Assembly (NCBI RefSeq): GCF_000719475.1
Contig: NZ_JOGO01000028.1
Coordinates: 1-64,000, forward strand
Direction of reading: 5' to 3'
Source of the DNA: Streptomyces sp. NRRL F-5630
Lineage (GTDB): Bacteria; Actinomycetota; Actinomycetes; Streptomycetales; Streptomycetaceae
Length of the DNA: 64,000 nucleotides
Below the pieces are notes generated by a model. The model made no database searches, had not been told where the DNA came from, and worked only from the letters and a program-made list of their open reading frames with translations. Each line of letters begins with the position of its first letter. Position 1 is the first letter of the stretch. The translations under genes were made by a program, and so were the position numbers. Positions 37,781 to 47,367 of the stretch are shown piece after piece.

Positions 37781-38722
37781 TCACTGCCCCCCGAGGCCCG
37801 TCGTCGCGACGGACTTCACGATCTGGCGCTGGAAGACCATGAAGACGAGCACGAGCGGCAGTGAGGCGAGCATCGCCGCCGCGGCGGACTGCGCGTACTG
37901 GAGTCCGTAGGAGTCCTTCACCGTCGAGAGTCCCACCGGGAGCGTCATGAGGTCCGGGTCGCTCGTGCTGACGAAGGGCCACAGGAAGTTGTTCCAGGTC
38001 GTGATGAACACGAAGATCGCGACGGCCGCGAGGATGGGGCGCGACAGCGGCAGCACGATGCTCCGGAAGACGCGCAGGCTCCCGGCTCCGTCGATGCGTG
38101 CCGCCTCCTCCAGTTCACGCGGCACCCCGTCGAAGAAGCGCTTCAGGATGAACACCATCGCGGGCGCCACGACCTGCGGCAGGATCACCGCCCAGTAGGT
38201 GTCGGCGAGGCGGGCCGTGATCATCTCGCGGAACAGCGGCACGATGAGGATCTGCGGCGGCACCATGATCGACGCGAGGGTCAGCGCGAGGAGCGCCTTG
38301 CGGCCCCGGAAGAGGGTCCGCGAGAAGCCGTAGGCGGCGAGCGCCGACACGGCGACGGTCAGCGCCGTCACGACGACCGTGACGAGCAGGCTGTTGAACG
38401 CCCACAGCGGCAGGTTCCCCTGGCCGAGGATCTCGCGGTACGCGCCGAGCGTGAAGCCGTGCGCGGGTATCCAGCCGTCGTCGGGGGTCGCCGCGTCCGT
38501 CTCGCTCTTGAAGGACGTCACGAGCCCCCACGCGAGCGGCAGCAGCCACAGCACGGTCGCCGCGAGCAGGACGAGGAGCGCGACGATCTTCGGGAGCGGC
38601 CCCGAGCCGAGCACGGGCCCGGGGCGTACGGAGAAGCGCTGCCCGCGCGGGACCGGCCGGGGCGGGCGGCGGGACGCGGCCACGGGCGGTCGCCCGGCGG
38701 AGGGAACGGTCGGGGTGCTCAT
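37781..38722 (-). CDS. Carbohydrate ABC transporter permease (MalG type)
   Basis: This 313-residue inner-membrane permease has six predicted helices. The EAA loop is ELEEAARIDGAGSLRVFRSIVLPLSRP near 210-235, typical of the CUT1 sugar class. About 35 N-terminal Pro/Arg-rich residues precede helix 1. It is the last gene of a four-gene operon (GH2, binding protein, MalF-type, MalG-type), 3 bases after its partner. No ATPase gene adjoins, so it probably uses a shared MsiK-type ATPase, as Streptomyces sugar importers do. Confidence 0.92.
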   Translation of the reverse strand: MSTPTVPSAGRPPVAASRRPPRPVPRGQRFSVRPGPVLGSGPLPKIVALLVLLAATVLWLLPLAWGLVTSFKSETDAATPDDGWIPAHGFTLGAYREILGQGNLPLWAFNSLLVTVVVTALTVAVSALAAYGFSRTLFRGRKALLALTLASIMVPPQILIVPLFREMITARLADTYWAVILPQVVAPAMVFILKRFFDGVPRELEEAARIDGAGSLRVFRSIVLPLSRPILAAVAIFVFITTWNNFLWPFVSTSDPDLMTLPVGLSTVKDSYGLQYAQSAAAAMLASLPLVLVFMVFQRQIVKSVATTGLGGQ

Positions 38723-38725
38723 GTG

Positions 38726-39688
38726 TCACGCCTCCTTGCGCGAGAAGAGCTTGAACTGCGCGAGCGACAGGATGACGAGGATCGCGAAGAAGACGTACGA
38801 GACGGCCGAGGCGTAGCCGAGCCGGTAGCCGGTGAAGCCGGTGTCGTAGATGTACTCCAGGATCGGCCGCGTCGAGCCGTTCGGGCCGCCGCGCGTCAAA
38901 AGGTAGATCTGGTCGAACACCTTGAGCGAGGCGAGGACCTGGAGCACGGCGATGAGCCCCGTCGTGCGCCTGAGCTGGGGCAGGGTGATGGACCACAGGC
39001 GCCGCCAGGCGCCCGCGCCGTCGAGCGCGGCGGCCTCGTAGAGGTGGTCGGGCACGGCTTGGAGAGCGGCGAGGTAGAGCAGGAAGTTGAAGCCCGCCGT
39101 CCACCACACCGTGACGAGGACGACCGCGTACATCGCCCACTTCTCGTCGACGAGCCAGCCGACGCCGTCCAGCCCGATCGCGTGGAGGAAGTTGTTGACC
39201 AGTCCCAGATCGGGCTGGAACATCATCGACCACACCTGCCACACGACGGCGACGGGCAGCACGTACGGCGCGAAGAACGCGAACCGCCACAGCCACTGTC
39301 CCGGCAGGTTCGCGTGCACGAGCAGCGCCATCGCGAGCGCGAGCACGACGAGCGGTACGGAGGAGAGCACCGTGAAGACGGCGGTGTTGCCGAGGCTCTT
39401 CCAGACCTCGGGGTCGGTGAGCGCCTCGGCGTAGTTGCCGAGCCCGGCGAAGGAGCTGTCGCCGTGCCCGGTCAGGCTCGCGTCCGTGAAGCTCATCCAG
39501 AGCCCGTAGACGAGCGGGACGAGCAGGAAGAGCCCGAAGAAGAGCAGGAAGGGGGCGACGAAGAGGCCGCCCGAGCCGCTGCGGGGGGAGCGGGCCGCGG
39601 GACCGCGCGTGGCCGCGCGGGCGGCCCCGGCGGAGGAGGTGGCTTCGGCGGCGGGGGTCGCCGGGCCCGTGGTGGGGACCGTACTCAT
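38726..39688 (-). CDS. Carbohydrate ABC transporter permease (MalF type)
   Basis: This 320-residue permease has six helices and the EAA loop LYEAAALDGAGAWRRLWSITLPQLRR. ATG 39688 opens an Ala/Thr/Ser-rich cytoplasmic tail of about 45 residues before helix 1 (FVAPFLLFFGLFLLVPLVYG). It forms the membrane pore with the MalG-type protein and lies 23 bases after the binding-protein gene. Confidence 0.92.
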   Translation of the reverse strand: MSTVPTTGPATPAAEATSSAGAARAATRGPAARSPRSGSGGLFVAPFLLFFGLFLLVPLVYGLWMSFTDASLTGHGDSSFAGLGNYAEALTDPEVWKSLGNTAVFTVLSSVPLVVLALAMALLVHANLPGQWLWRFAFFAPYVLPVAVVWQVWSMMFQPDLGLVNNFLHAIGLDGVGWLVDEKWAMYAVVLVTVWWTAGFNFLLYLAALQAVPDHLYEAAALDGAGAWRRLWSITLPQLRRTTGLIAVLQVLASLKVFDQIYLLTRGGPNGSTRPILEYIYDTGFTGYRLGYASAVSYVFFAILVILSLAQFKLFSRKEA

Positions 39689-39711
39689 CGTTGAGTGCCT
39701 TTCTGTCCCGG

Positions 39712-41022
39712 TCAGGCCGGATTGGGCTTGGAGAGGAAGAAGTCGAGGCCGGAGAGCATCTCGGCGACCGCCCCCCGCGCGGAGTCGGCACCTCGCACCC
39801 CTTGCAGGAGGGCACTGCACATCCGCGCCTGGAAGTCCGAGCCGGCGCCCGTGAACCACGCGGGCGGGTCGATCGCGGGATGCTCCGCCGCCGGTGCGTA
39901 CGAGGACTGCGGGTCGAGCTTCGCGTACGCCTTCGAACCGACGACCGGCAGGTAGGCGGGGATGTGGCCCGCCCGCGCCCACGTCATGCTGCCTTTGAGG
40001 AGTTCGGCCACGAGCCGGTGGGCGGCGCGCCGCCGTCCTTCGTCGGCGCTGTCCTGGTGCGGCAGCACGAAGGAGTGGCTGTCGGCGTACGAGGCGGGGG
40101 AGCCGAACAGGGTCGGCATCGGCGAGGCCCCGAGGTCGAACTTCGCGCCCTGGAACGTGGGCAGTTCCCACTCGCCCGAGAAGATGAAGGGCGACTGCCC
40201 CGTGGTGAAGGCGGCGACCCCGGCGGGGTAGTCCATCGACCGGGAGTCGACGGCCACCTTCGTGAAGAACTCCACCACCTCGGTCATCTTGTCCCGGTCG
40301 ACCCCCGGCTTCCCGCCCGACAGGTCGAACGCCCCGCCGGTCTGGCTGTAGAGACCCCAGAACATGCGCCAGGCCTGCGCCGTGTCGTTGAACAGGCCCA
40401 TGACCGGGCCCAGTTTGCCCTTCCTTCCACGCAGTCGCTCGGCCGTCTCCAGGAAGTGAGCGGGCGACTCGGGCGGCAGGAGCCGCCCGTCGCTGTCGAG
40501 CAGCCCGGCCTTGTCCATGACGGTGCGGTCGTAGAAGACGACGAAGGGGTGGGTGTCGAAGGGGATCGCGTACGGCTGCTTCTCGAACCGTCCGAGGGCG
40601 CGCACGCGCGGGTTGACCTGCTCCTGCGGGACGCCGAACTCTTCGAGGAGCGCGGTGTCCCAGGGGTCGAGCAGGCCGCCCGGTGCGTACCCGGCGAGTC
40701 GCGAGAGGTGCATGATCGCGAGGTCGGGGGCGCGACCGCCCGCCGAGGCCATCGCGAGCTTCGTGTAGTACGCGGCGCCCCAGTCCAGGACCGTGTCGTC
40801 GGGGTCGAGCCCGGGGACGTCCTCGCGCACCTTCGCGAGCATCCGGCGCATGAGCGCCCCGTCGCCGCCCTGGAAGAGGTGCCAGAAGCGCACCCTGCCC
40901 GGCGAGGAGGACACCGAGCCCGCCACCGAGTCGCAGGCGGCGAGGGCGGGGGCGAGCGCGGCGGCCGAGAGCCCGGCGAGGGCGCCGCGCAGCAGACCGC
41001 GTCTGGTGGTCGTCACGCTCAC
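39712..41022 (-). CDS. Extracellular sugar-binding lipoprotein of the ABC importer
   Basis: This 436-residue solute-binding protein (SBP family 1) has a signal with a twin-arginine look (TTRRGLLRGALAGLSAAAL) and lipobox LAAC, so it is probably a Tat-exported lipoprotein. The mature part shows FWHLFQGGDGALMRRML and YAIPFDTHPFVVFYDRTVM, usual for CUT1 receptors. GTG 41022 overlaps the GH2 stop by GTGA; GAGAGGAG is the ribosome site. The sugar is probably a beta-linked oligosaccharide, judged only from the GH2 partner. Confidence 0.9.
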   Translation of the reverse strand: MSVTTTRRGLLRGALAGLSAAALAPALAACDSVAGSVSSSPGRVRFWHLFQGGDGALMRRMLAKVREDVPGLDPDDTVLDWGAAYYTKLAMASAGGRAPDLAIMHLSRLAGYAPGGLLDPWDTALLEEFGVPQEQVNPRVRALGRFEKQPYAIPFDTHPFVVFYDRTVMDKAGLLDSDGRLLPPESPAHFLETAERLRGRKGKLGPVMGLFNDTAQAWRMFWGLYSQTGGAFDLSGGKPGVDRDKMTEVVEFFTKVAVDSRSMDYPAGVAAFTTGQSPFIFSGEWELPTFQGAKFDLGASPMPTLFGSPASYADSHSFVLPHQDSADEGRRRAAHRLVAELLKGSMTWARAGHIPAYLPVVGSKAYAKLDPQSSYAPAAEHPAIDPPAWFTGAGSDFQARMCSALLQGVRGADSARGAVAEMLSGLDFFLSKPNPA

Positions 41023-42899
41023 CGCTCCTCTCCCGCGGCGCTCCCCGTGCTGCCCAGCTCATAGGCGGCGGGGCGCAGTTGGGCCTCCCGCACCCGGCTC
41101 ACGTCGAGCTTGTCCGAGCGGTCGAAGCGGTAGACGCCGTTCTGCTCCTGGAAGACATCGGTGAGCTGCGTGTAGCAGTAGCCGAACATGAGCGGGTCGT
41201 CGAGCAGGACCCCGGTGAGCCCGGCGAAGCGCGCGTGGAACTCCTCCTCGTCGCGCGGCCGTTGCCCGTACCCCCACGAGACGTCGCGGTCCTCGCCCGC
41301 CGCCGCGGCTTCCTCCGGGTTCCACCAGATGCCGCCGAACTCGCTGACGAAGTAGGGCTGTCCGCGATACGGGAGCGACCACACCCGGTCCGGTTCCTCG
41401 GGGTTGACGAACGGTTTGTCGTCGGCGAGCCCCGCCATCTGCCGCGCGAAGGCGGCGGGGTCCTGCTCGTAGGTGTGCGCGTCGTACACGTCCGTCTCGG
41501 CGACACGGTGCGCGTAGCCGGAGGCGTCGATCACCGGGCGCGAGGAGTCGGCGGCCTTCGTCGCGAGGAACATCGCCCGTGTCACGTCGTCGAGTTGGGT
41601 GCGGCGGTCGTGGAGGAGCTGGTGCGTCTCGTTGAGCGGGCACCAGCCGACGATCGAGGGGTGCGCCTGGTCCCGCTCGACGGCCTCCAGCCACTGGTGC
41701 ACGAAACCGGCGGTCGGTCGCTGGTTGTCCCAGGCCGTGCCGCCGCCCGTGTGCGCGCCCCAGTCGCCGAACTCGCCCCACACGAGGTAGCCGAGCCGGT
41801 CGGCGTGCCACAGGAAGCGCTCCTCGAAGACCTTCTGGTGCAGCCGCGCCCCGTTGAAGCCTGCGGCGAGGGAGAGTTCGATGTCGCGCACGAGTGCCGC
41901 GTCGTCCGGCGCCGTCATGAGACCGTCCGGGTACCAGCCCTGGTCGAGCACGAGGCGCTGGAAGACGGGCTCGCCGTTGAGCAGGAACCGCTTCCCGTCG
42001 AGCGAGACCGCGCGCAGCCCCGCCGTGCACACGGCCCGGTCGACGACCTCGCCCTCCGCGTCGGTCACTTCGAGCAGGACGCGGTAGAGGTGCGGGTCCC
42101 GGGGCGACCAGGTGCGCTGCCGCGCGGGCGGCACGGTGAGGACGAGGCGGGGCGCGAGGTCGAGATCGGCCCGTACGGCCGCCTGCGCGACCGTCCCCTC
42201 CGCGTCGAGCAGGCGCGCCCGCACGCGGTGCCCCGGGCGGTTGGCGGAGAGCGGAAGCTGCAGGTGGAAGCAGCCTCCCGCGAGATCCGGGGTGATACGA
42301 GGGCGGCGCAGGTGCACATCGGCGACCGGCTCCAGCCACACCGTCTGCCAGATCCCCGTCACCCGCGTGTAGTTGCAGGCGTGGTTGGCGTACTCCGTGG
42401 ACTGCTTGCCGCGCGCCTGCGGCCCGTGGGCGGCGTCCCGCGCCCGTACGACGACGACGGCCTCGTCGCCCGGCTCCACGACCCCGCCGAGATCGGCGCT
42501 GAACGGGGTGAAGCCCCCGCTGTGGCGCGCCACTTCGGTGCCGTTGACCCACACCGTCGCGTCGTGGTCGACGGCGCCGAAGTGCAGCACCGGCCGTCGT
42601 CCGGCCCACTCGGCGGGGATCGTCACGGTACGGCGGTACCACACGGCGTGCAGGAAGTCGGTGTCCCCGATGCCCGACAACTCCGACTCGGGACAGAACG
42701 GCACCGTGATCCGCTCGGGCAGTTCCCGCTCGGCGATCCCCCGTTCGAGGCCGCTGTCCCCGGGGTCGCGCGCGAACTCCCACGTGCCGTTGAGGTTCAG
42801 CCACTCCGCACGCGCGAAAGAGGGGCGGGGGTACTCGGGCCGGGGCACGTCAGGGCCGGCATCGAGCGGATGCGGACAGATGCCGTCGTACTCGGGCAT
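41019..42899 (-). CDS. Glycoside hydrolase family 2 enzyme (beta-galactosidase/glucuronidase type)
   Basis: This 626-residue retaining beta-glycosidase has the GH2 order: sugar-binding domain (about 35-190, RLxLNGTWEF-like start), Ig-like domain (about 190-290) and TIM barrel. The acid/base is Glu 424 (GWCPLNETHQ) and the nucleophile Glu 520 (YFVSEFGG). No signal peptide is seen, so it cleaves imported sugar in the cytoplasm. ATG 42899 has an ideal GAGGAGA ribosome site; an upstream in-frame start at 42935 lacks one. First gene of the operon, behind a LacI-type palindrome. Confidence 0.9.
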   Translation of the reverse strand: MPEYDGICPHPLDAGPDVPRPEYPRPSFARAEWLNLNGTWEFARDPGDSGLERGIAERELPERITVPFCPESELSGIGDTDFLHAVWYRRTVTIPAEWAGRRPVLHFGAVDHDATVWVNGTEVARHSGGFTPFSADLGGVVEPGDEAVVVVRARDAAHGPQARGKQSTEYANHACNYTRVTGIWQTVWLEPVADVHLRRPRITPDLAGGCFHLQLPLSANRPGHRVRARLLDAEGTVAQAAVRADLDLAPRLVLTVPPARQRTWSPRDPHLYRVLLEVTDAEGEVVDRAVCTAGLRAVSLDGKRFLLNGEPVFQRLVLDQGWYPDGLMTAPDDAALVRDIELSLAAGFNGARLHQKVFEERFLWHADRLGYLVWGEFGDWGAHTGGGTAWDNQRPTAGFVHQWLEAVERDQAHPSIVGWCPLNETHQLLHDRRTQLDDVTRAMFLATKAADSSRPVIDASGYAHRVAETDVYDAHTYEQDPAAFARQMAGLADDKPFVNPEEPDRVWSLPYRGQPYFVSEFGGIWWNPEEAAAAGEDRDVSWGYGQRPRDEEEFHARFAGLTGVLLDDPLMFGYCYTQLTDVFQEQNGVYRFDRSDKLDVSRVREAQLRPAAYELGSTGSAAGEER

Positions 42900-42948
42900 G
42901 AACTCTCCTCGCGGGGACACCACTTGGGCCATCACTGGGTGGGATCAC

Positions 42949-42978
42949 ATGTCAGCACCCGCGTTACATCGTTGTAAA
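42949..42978 (-). promoter_or_regulatory. Promoter of the GH2/ABC operon with LacI-type operator
   Basis: On the minus strand, TTTACA (42973-42978), an 18-base spacer and TGACAT (42949-42954). The -35 lies within the 14-bp near-palindrome TTACATCGTTGTAA (42964-42977), which has the central CG of LacI/GalR operators and one mismatch. This is a repressor position. No LacI-family gene lies near it in the window. Confidence 0.55.
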
Positions 42979-43224
42979 GAGGTGGTGACGGGGTTTGCCG
43001 CCCGTGAGCGGGAGAGCACGGAACGCACCGTCCCGACACCGCGGTCGAAAGGGCCGATGCGGGGAGCGCGGAGGCGGGGGAGAGGGGGCGAGGCGCCCGC
43101 AAGGGACGCGGGGCGGCGCGTGTCGTGGGCCCGGTCGGTGCGGGAAGCGCGGCAGCCGGGGCACGCGCACCGCCATGTCGGATTTCCGCCAGCCCAGCCT
43201 CCGGGGATGTCGCATGCTGGAGGC

Positions 43225-44766
43225 ATGTCAGCCACTCCAGGGGCGGCCCCAGGGACCGCCGCGACCAGCACCGTCGTCAGCGGTCCGCAGGGCGGTCTGC
43301 ACGCCGACCGGGACCGGTGCGTGCGGGCCGTGCGCTCGCGAGACGCGCGATTCGACGGGTGGTTCTTCACCGCCGTCACCTCGACCGGCATCTACTGCCG
43401 CCCGAGCTGCCCGGCCCTCACACCCCGGCCCGAGAACATGGTCTTCCTGCCGAGCGCGGCCGCCTGCCAGCAGGCCGGTTTCCGCGCCTGCAAGCGGTGC
43501 CGCCCCGACGCGAGCCCCGGCTCGCCCGAGTGGAACCACCGCGCCGACCTCGTCGCCCGCGCCATGCGGCTCGTCGCGGACGGCGTCGTGGACCGCGAGG
43601 GCGTGCCCGGACTCGCGGCCCGCCTCGGCTACAGCGCCCGCCAGGTCGAGCGCCAGCTCAACGCCGAACTCGGCGCCGGGCCGCTCGCCCTCGCCCGCGC
43701 CCAGCGCGCGCAGACCGCGCGCCTGCTCATCGAGACGACCGCGCTGCCGATGGCGGACATCGCCTTCGCCTCGGGCTTCTCCTCGATCCGCACCTTCAAC
43801 GAGACCGTCCAGGAGGTCTACGCCCTCGCTCCCTCCGCGCTCCGTGCCCGCGCCGGGGGCGCCGCCGAGCCCGGCGCGGGCACCGTACGGCTCCGCCTCC
43901 CGCTGCGCGGCCCCTTCACGCCCGACAACCTCTTCGGCCACCTCGTCGCGACCGCCGTGCCCGGCGTCGAGGAGTGGCACGACGGCGCCTACCGCCGCAC
44001 CCTCGACCTCCCGCACGGACCCGGCATCGTCGCGCTGAGCCCCCTGCCGGAGTACGTGGACTGCCGCCTGCGGCTGCGCGAGCTGCGCGACCTGCCCGCC
44101 GCGATCAGCCGCTGCCGCCGCCTCCTCGACCTCGACGCCGACCCCGAGGCCGTGGACACGGCGCTCGCGGCCGACCCCGACCTCGCGCCGCTCGTGCGCA
44201 AGGCACCGGGGCGCCGCGTACCGAGGACGACCGACGAGGCGGAGTTCGCGGTACGGGCCGTGCTCGGGCAGCAGGTCTCCACCGCGGCGGCCCGCACCCA
44301 CGCGGGACGCCTGGCCGCCTCGTACGGCACTCCGGTCGACGACCCCGACGGCGGTCTCACGCACCTCTTCCCCCGACCGGCCGCCCTCGCCGCGCTCGAT
44401 CCCGAGCAGCTCGCGATGCCGCGCAGCCGTCGCCGCACCCTCACGGGCCTCGTCGACGCGCTCGCCGCGGGCACGCTCGCGCTCGGCGCGGACAGCGACT
44501 GGGACCTCGCCCGCGCGCGGCTCGCCGAACTCCCCGGGGTGGGACCCTGGACCGTCGAGGTCATCGCCATGCGGGCGCTCGGCGACCCCGACGCCTTCCC
44601 CGTCACCGATCTCGGAATCCGCCAGGCCGCGGAAGCGCTCGGCCTGCCCGCGACCCCCGCGGCGCTCACCCGCCGCGCCACCGCCTGGCGCCCGTGGCGC
44701 GCCTACGCGACGCAGTACCTGTGGGCGACGTCCGCGCACCCCATCAACGTCATGCCCCGTTCCTGA
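43225..44766 (+). CDS. AdaA-AlkA fusion: methylphosphotriester sensor, AraC HTH and 3-methyladenine DNA glycosylase
   Basis: This 513-residue three-part protein repairs and reports DNA alkylation. Residues about 25-100 are the Ada zinc domain with Cys 58 (methyl acceptor in GIYCRPSCP), 62, 89 and 92 (ACKRC). An AraC-type HTH (about 105-205) includes ADIAFASGFSSIRTFNETVQ. From about 215 onward it is an AlkA glycosylase with the helix-hairpin-helix LPGVGPWTVEVIAMRALGD and the catalytic Asp in FPVTD. ATG 43225 has GGAGG only one base away; ATG 43207 (18 bases upstream, in frame) is an alternative. Ogt follows 30 bases later. Confidence 0.9.
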   Translation: MSATPGAAPGTAATSTVVSGPQGGLHADRDRCVRAVRSRDARFDGWFFTAVTSTGIYCRPSCPALTPRPENMVFLPSAAACQQAGFRACKRCRPDASPGSPEWNHRADLVARAMRLVADGVVDREGVPGLAARLGYSARQVERQLNAELGAGPLALARAQRAQTARLLIETTALPMADIAFASGFSSIRTFNETVQEVYALAPSALRARAGGAAEPGAGTVRLRLPLRGPFTPDNLFGHLVATAVPGVEEWHDGAYRRTLDLPHGPGIVALSPLPEYVDCRLRLRELRDLPAAISRCRRLLDLDADPEAVDTALAADPDLAPLVRKAPGRRVPRTTDEAEFAVRAVLGQQVSTAAARTHAGRLAASYGTPVDDPDGGLTHLFPRPAALAALDPEQLAMPRSRRRTLTGLVDALAAGTLALGADSDWDLARARLAELPGVGPWTVEVIAMRALGDPDAFPVTDLGIRQAAEALGLPATPAALTRRATAWRPWRAYATQYLWATSAHPINVMPRS

Positions 44767-44796
44767 CCCCCGCCCGAGCTTGAGGAAGTGTTTCCC

Positions 44797-45318
44797 GTGC
44801 GCCGTCAGCACACCCTGACCGACAGCCCCTACGGCACGCTCACCCTCGTCGCGACGGACGGTGTGCTCAGCGGCCTCTACCTGCCGCAGCACCGCCACCG
44901 CCCCGCCGAGGAGACCTTCGGCGAGCGCGACGAACGCCCCTTCGCCCAGGCGCTCGACCAGCTCGGCGCCTACTTCGCGGGCGAGCTCACGACGTTCGAC
45001 CTGCCGCTCCACCAGACGGGCACGCCCTTCCAGCGCACCGTCTGGGACGCGCTCGTCCGCATCCCCTACGGCGAGACCCGCAGCTACGGACAGCTCGCCG
45101 CCGCGCTCGGCAAGCCCGGCGCGTCCCGCGCGGTGGGCCTCGCCAACGGCCGCAACCCGATCAGCATCGTCGTCCCCTGCCACCGCGTCGTCGGGGCGAA
45201 CGGGAGCCTGACGGGGTACGCGGGCGGCGTCGACAAGAAGAAGGCGCTCCTCGCGTTCGAGCGGGGGCGGGCGGGGGTGACGACGGGCGGCGCGGACACG
45301 CTCTTCGCGCTGTCCTGA
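44797..45318 (+). CDS. ogt: Methylated-DNA-protein cysteine methyltransferase
   Basis: This 173-residue suicide enzyme moves the methyl group of O6-methylguanine to its Cys in [10 protein letters not shown]. Other motifs are [24 protein letters not shown] and [17 protein letters not shown] 44797 follows GAGGAAG by 8 bases; GTG 44788 is in frame but overlaps that site. It is in an operon with the AdaA-AlkA gene, so the fusion protein, once methylated, probably switches on both. Confidence 0.93.
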   Translation: MRRQHTLTDSPYGTLTLVATDGVLSGLYLPQHRHRPAEETFGERDERPFAQALDQLGAYFAGELTTFDLPLHQTGTPFQRTVWDALVRIPYGETRSYGQLAAALGKPGASRAVGLANGRNPISIVVPCHRVVGANGSLTGYAGGVDKKKALLAFERGRAGVTTGGADTLFALS

Positions 45319-45414
45319 CCGGCGGGTCCGCTCCGGGCGGAGCCCGGGGTACGGGGCCCGCGTGAACGCCCCCTGGGCGCGCCCCTGGGAAGGAGCCGGT
45401 GGCCCCCGGTCCGC

Positions 45415-45936
45415 TCAGCCCTCCGTCCCGCGCGGCAGCACCCCGTCCTCCAGCTCCACCGTCCCCTCGCCCCGGTCGAGCACGTCGAGCGCCGCCGTGA
45501 CGCGAGCCGCCAGTTGCGGGGGCAGGAACTCGGCGAGGCGAGTTCTCGGCACCATGCGCCAGGAGAGCAGCTCGGACTCCTGGAGCCGGATCGACCCGAG
45601 CCGGCGTTCGGTCAGTACTCCGCCGTCGTAGAGGTGCATGACGATCGGCGGGCGGCCGGGGCCGCGCGACCAGTCGACCGCGAGGAGCCGCCCGAGCGGC
45701 AGGTCGAGGCCGATCTCCTCCAGCGTCTCGCGCCGCGCCGCCTCGCGCGGCGACTCGCCCGTGTCCGACTCCACCGTCCCGCCGGGGACGCCCCACCCGG
45801 GCCGGTAGTTGGGCTCGACGAGCAGCACCCGCCCCTCCGCGTCCCGGAAGAGCGCCGCCGCCGCCGCGAGCACGCGGGGCAGGCCCGCGATGTAGTCGGC
45901 GTACTCGCTGTCCACACTGTTCTCGCTCACGGTCAC
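45415..45936 (-). CDS. Nudix hydrolase
   Basis: This 173-residue pyrophosphohydrolase has a Nudix box at about residues 53-77, with the metal-binding core RETLEEIGL at 69-77. The segment between the first Gly and first Glu is two residues longer than the usual GX5E. The substrate (nucleoside diphosphate derivative, mutagenic nucleotide) is unknown. A TAAGGT sequence 8 bases before GTG 45936 could be a -10 for a leaderless mRNA. It converges on ogt. Confidence 0.85.
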   Translation of the reverse strand: MTVSENSVDSEYADYIAGLPRVLAAAAALFRDAEGRVLLVEPNYRPGWGVPGGTVESDTGESPREAARRETLEEIGLDLPLGRLLAVDWSRGPGRPPIVMHLYDGGVLTERRLGSIRLQESELLSWRMVPRTRLAEFLPPQLAARVTAALDVLDRGEGTVELEDGVLPRGTEG

Positions 45937-46098
45937 CGACCTTAGTGCCCGCGCCGCGGACGCGCCGCGCGCTGCGCCCGCCTCCCGGGTGCGCGGGGGC
46001 CCCGCCCGCCCCGCCGGTTAGGGTCGCTGCGGCGTGCGCGGCCGGGGAGGCCCGGCGGCGGGCACGCGACCGAGCCGCCTAACAACTTACGGAGAACC

Positions 46099-47226
46099 GT
46101 GACCGAGGAGCAGGGGCACCCGAGGGTGCTGATCGCCGCCGACAAGTTCAAGGGCTCGCTCACCGCCGTCGAGGTGGCGGAGCGCGTGCGCGCCGGGCTG
46201 CGGTCCGTGCGGCCCGGGCTCGCCGTCAAGGCGCTGCCGGTCGCGGACGGGGGCGACGGTACGGTCGCCGCGGCCGTAGCCGCGGGGTTCACACGGCGCG
46301 AGGCGGCCGTGACGGGTCCGCTCGGCGAGCCCCGTACCGCCGCCTTCGCCCTGCGCGCGGACACCGCCGTCGTGGAGATGGCGGAGGCGAGCGGGCTCCA
46401 GCACCTGCCCCCGGGACAATTCGCGCCGCGCACCGCGACGACGTACGGGACCGGTGAGCTGGTGCGCGCCGCGCTCGACGCCGGCGCGCGCAGCATCGTG
46501 CTCGGCGTCGGGGGCAGTGCGACGACGGACGGCGGCGCGGGGATGCTCACGGCGCTCGGCGCCCGGTTCCTCGACGACCGGGGTGCCCCCGTCGGCCCGG
46601 GCGGCGGCGGGCTCGCCGCGCTCGCCCGCGCGGACCTCAGCGGACTCGACCCGCGCCTCGCCGCCGTCGACCTCGTCCTCGCCTCCGACGTCGACAACCC
46701 GCTCACCGGCGCGCACGGCGCCGCCGCCGTCTACGGCCCGCAGAAGGGCGCGGACCCCGAGGACGTCGCGGTGCTCGACGCGGCTCTCGCCCACTACGCG
46801 CACGTCCTGGAGGCGGGCGCGCGGGCGCAGGCGCCGGGCGCGGGTGCCGCGGGCGGCCTCGGCTACGGCGCGCTCGTCGGCCTCGGCGCGCGCTTCAGGC
46901 CCGGCATCGAGGTGCTGCTCGACGTCCTCGGCTTCGCGCCCGCGCTGGAGCGCGCGGATCTCGTCGTCACGGGAGAGGGCTCGCTCGACGCGCAGACCCT
47001 GCGCGGCAAGGCGCCCGCCGGGGTCGCCGCCGCGGCCCGCGCGCGCGGAGTGGAGGTCGTCGCCGTGTGCGGCAGGCTCGCCCTGGCACCGGAGGAACTG
47101 CGCGCGGCGGGCATCGCCGCCGCGTACCCGCTCACCTCGCTCGAACCCGACGTGGACACGTGCGTCAAAGAGGCGGGCCCGCTCCTGGAACGCCTCGCGG
47201 CCCGCATCGCCCGCGAACGCCTGTAG
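46099..47226 (+). CDS. Glycerate kinase (GckA/GarK type)
   Basis: This 375-residue kinase of the bacterial glycerate kinase I family begins RVLIAADKFKGSLTAVEVAE. Conserved segments are PVADGGDGTVAA (about 50-61), LGVGGSATTDGGAGML, ASDVDNPLTGAHGAAAVYGPQKG and VVTGEGSLDAQTLRGK. It phosphorylates D-glycerate to 2-phosphoglycerate. ACGGAGAACC precedes the GTG start. A TAGGGT at 46017-46022 is a possible -10. Monocistronic, with a hairpin behind it. Confidence 0.92.
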   Translation: MTEEQGHPRVLIAADKFKGSLTAVEVAERVRAGLRSVRPGLAVKALPVADGGDGTVAAAVAAGFTRREAAVTGPLGEPRTAAFALRADTAVVEMAEASGLQHLPPGQFAPRTATTYGTGELVRAALDAGARSIVLGVGGSATTDGGAGMLTALGARFLDDRGAPVGPGGGGLAALARADLSGLDPRLAAVDLVLASDVDNPLTGAHGAAAVYGPQKGADPEDVAVLDAALAHYAHVLEAGARAQAPGAGAAGGLGYGALVGLGARFRPGIEVLLDVLGFAPALERADLVVTGEGSLDAQTLRGKAPAGVAAAARARGVEVVAVCGRLALAPEELRAAGIAAAYPLTSLEPDVDTCVKEAGPLLERLAARIARERL

Positions 47227-47310
47227 CCCGCCGCGCGGGGCGGCCGAAGCGAGGAGCCGACGCCGGGGGCCGGGCGACGCGAAGGGGCCGCCGCGCAGGG
47301 GCCGACGCGA

Positions 47311-47347
47311 AGGGCCCCGCGCCTCCGGGCAGGAGGGGCGGGGCCCT
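47311..47347. terminator. Hairpin between glycerate kinase and pssA
   Basis: AGGGCCCCGC (47311-47320) pairs perfectly with GCGGGGCCCT (47338-47347), between two convergent stop codons. It can end transcription in both directions. Confidence 0.6.
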
Positions 47348-47367
47348 GTCAGCTCACGCGCGAGCCG

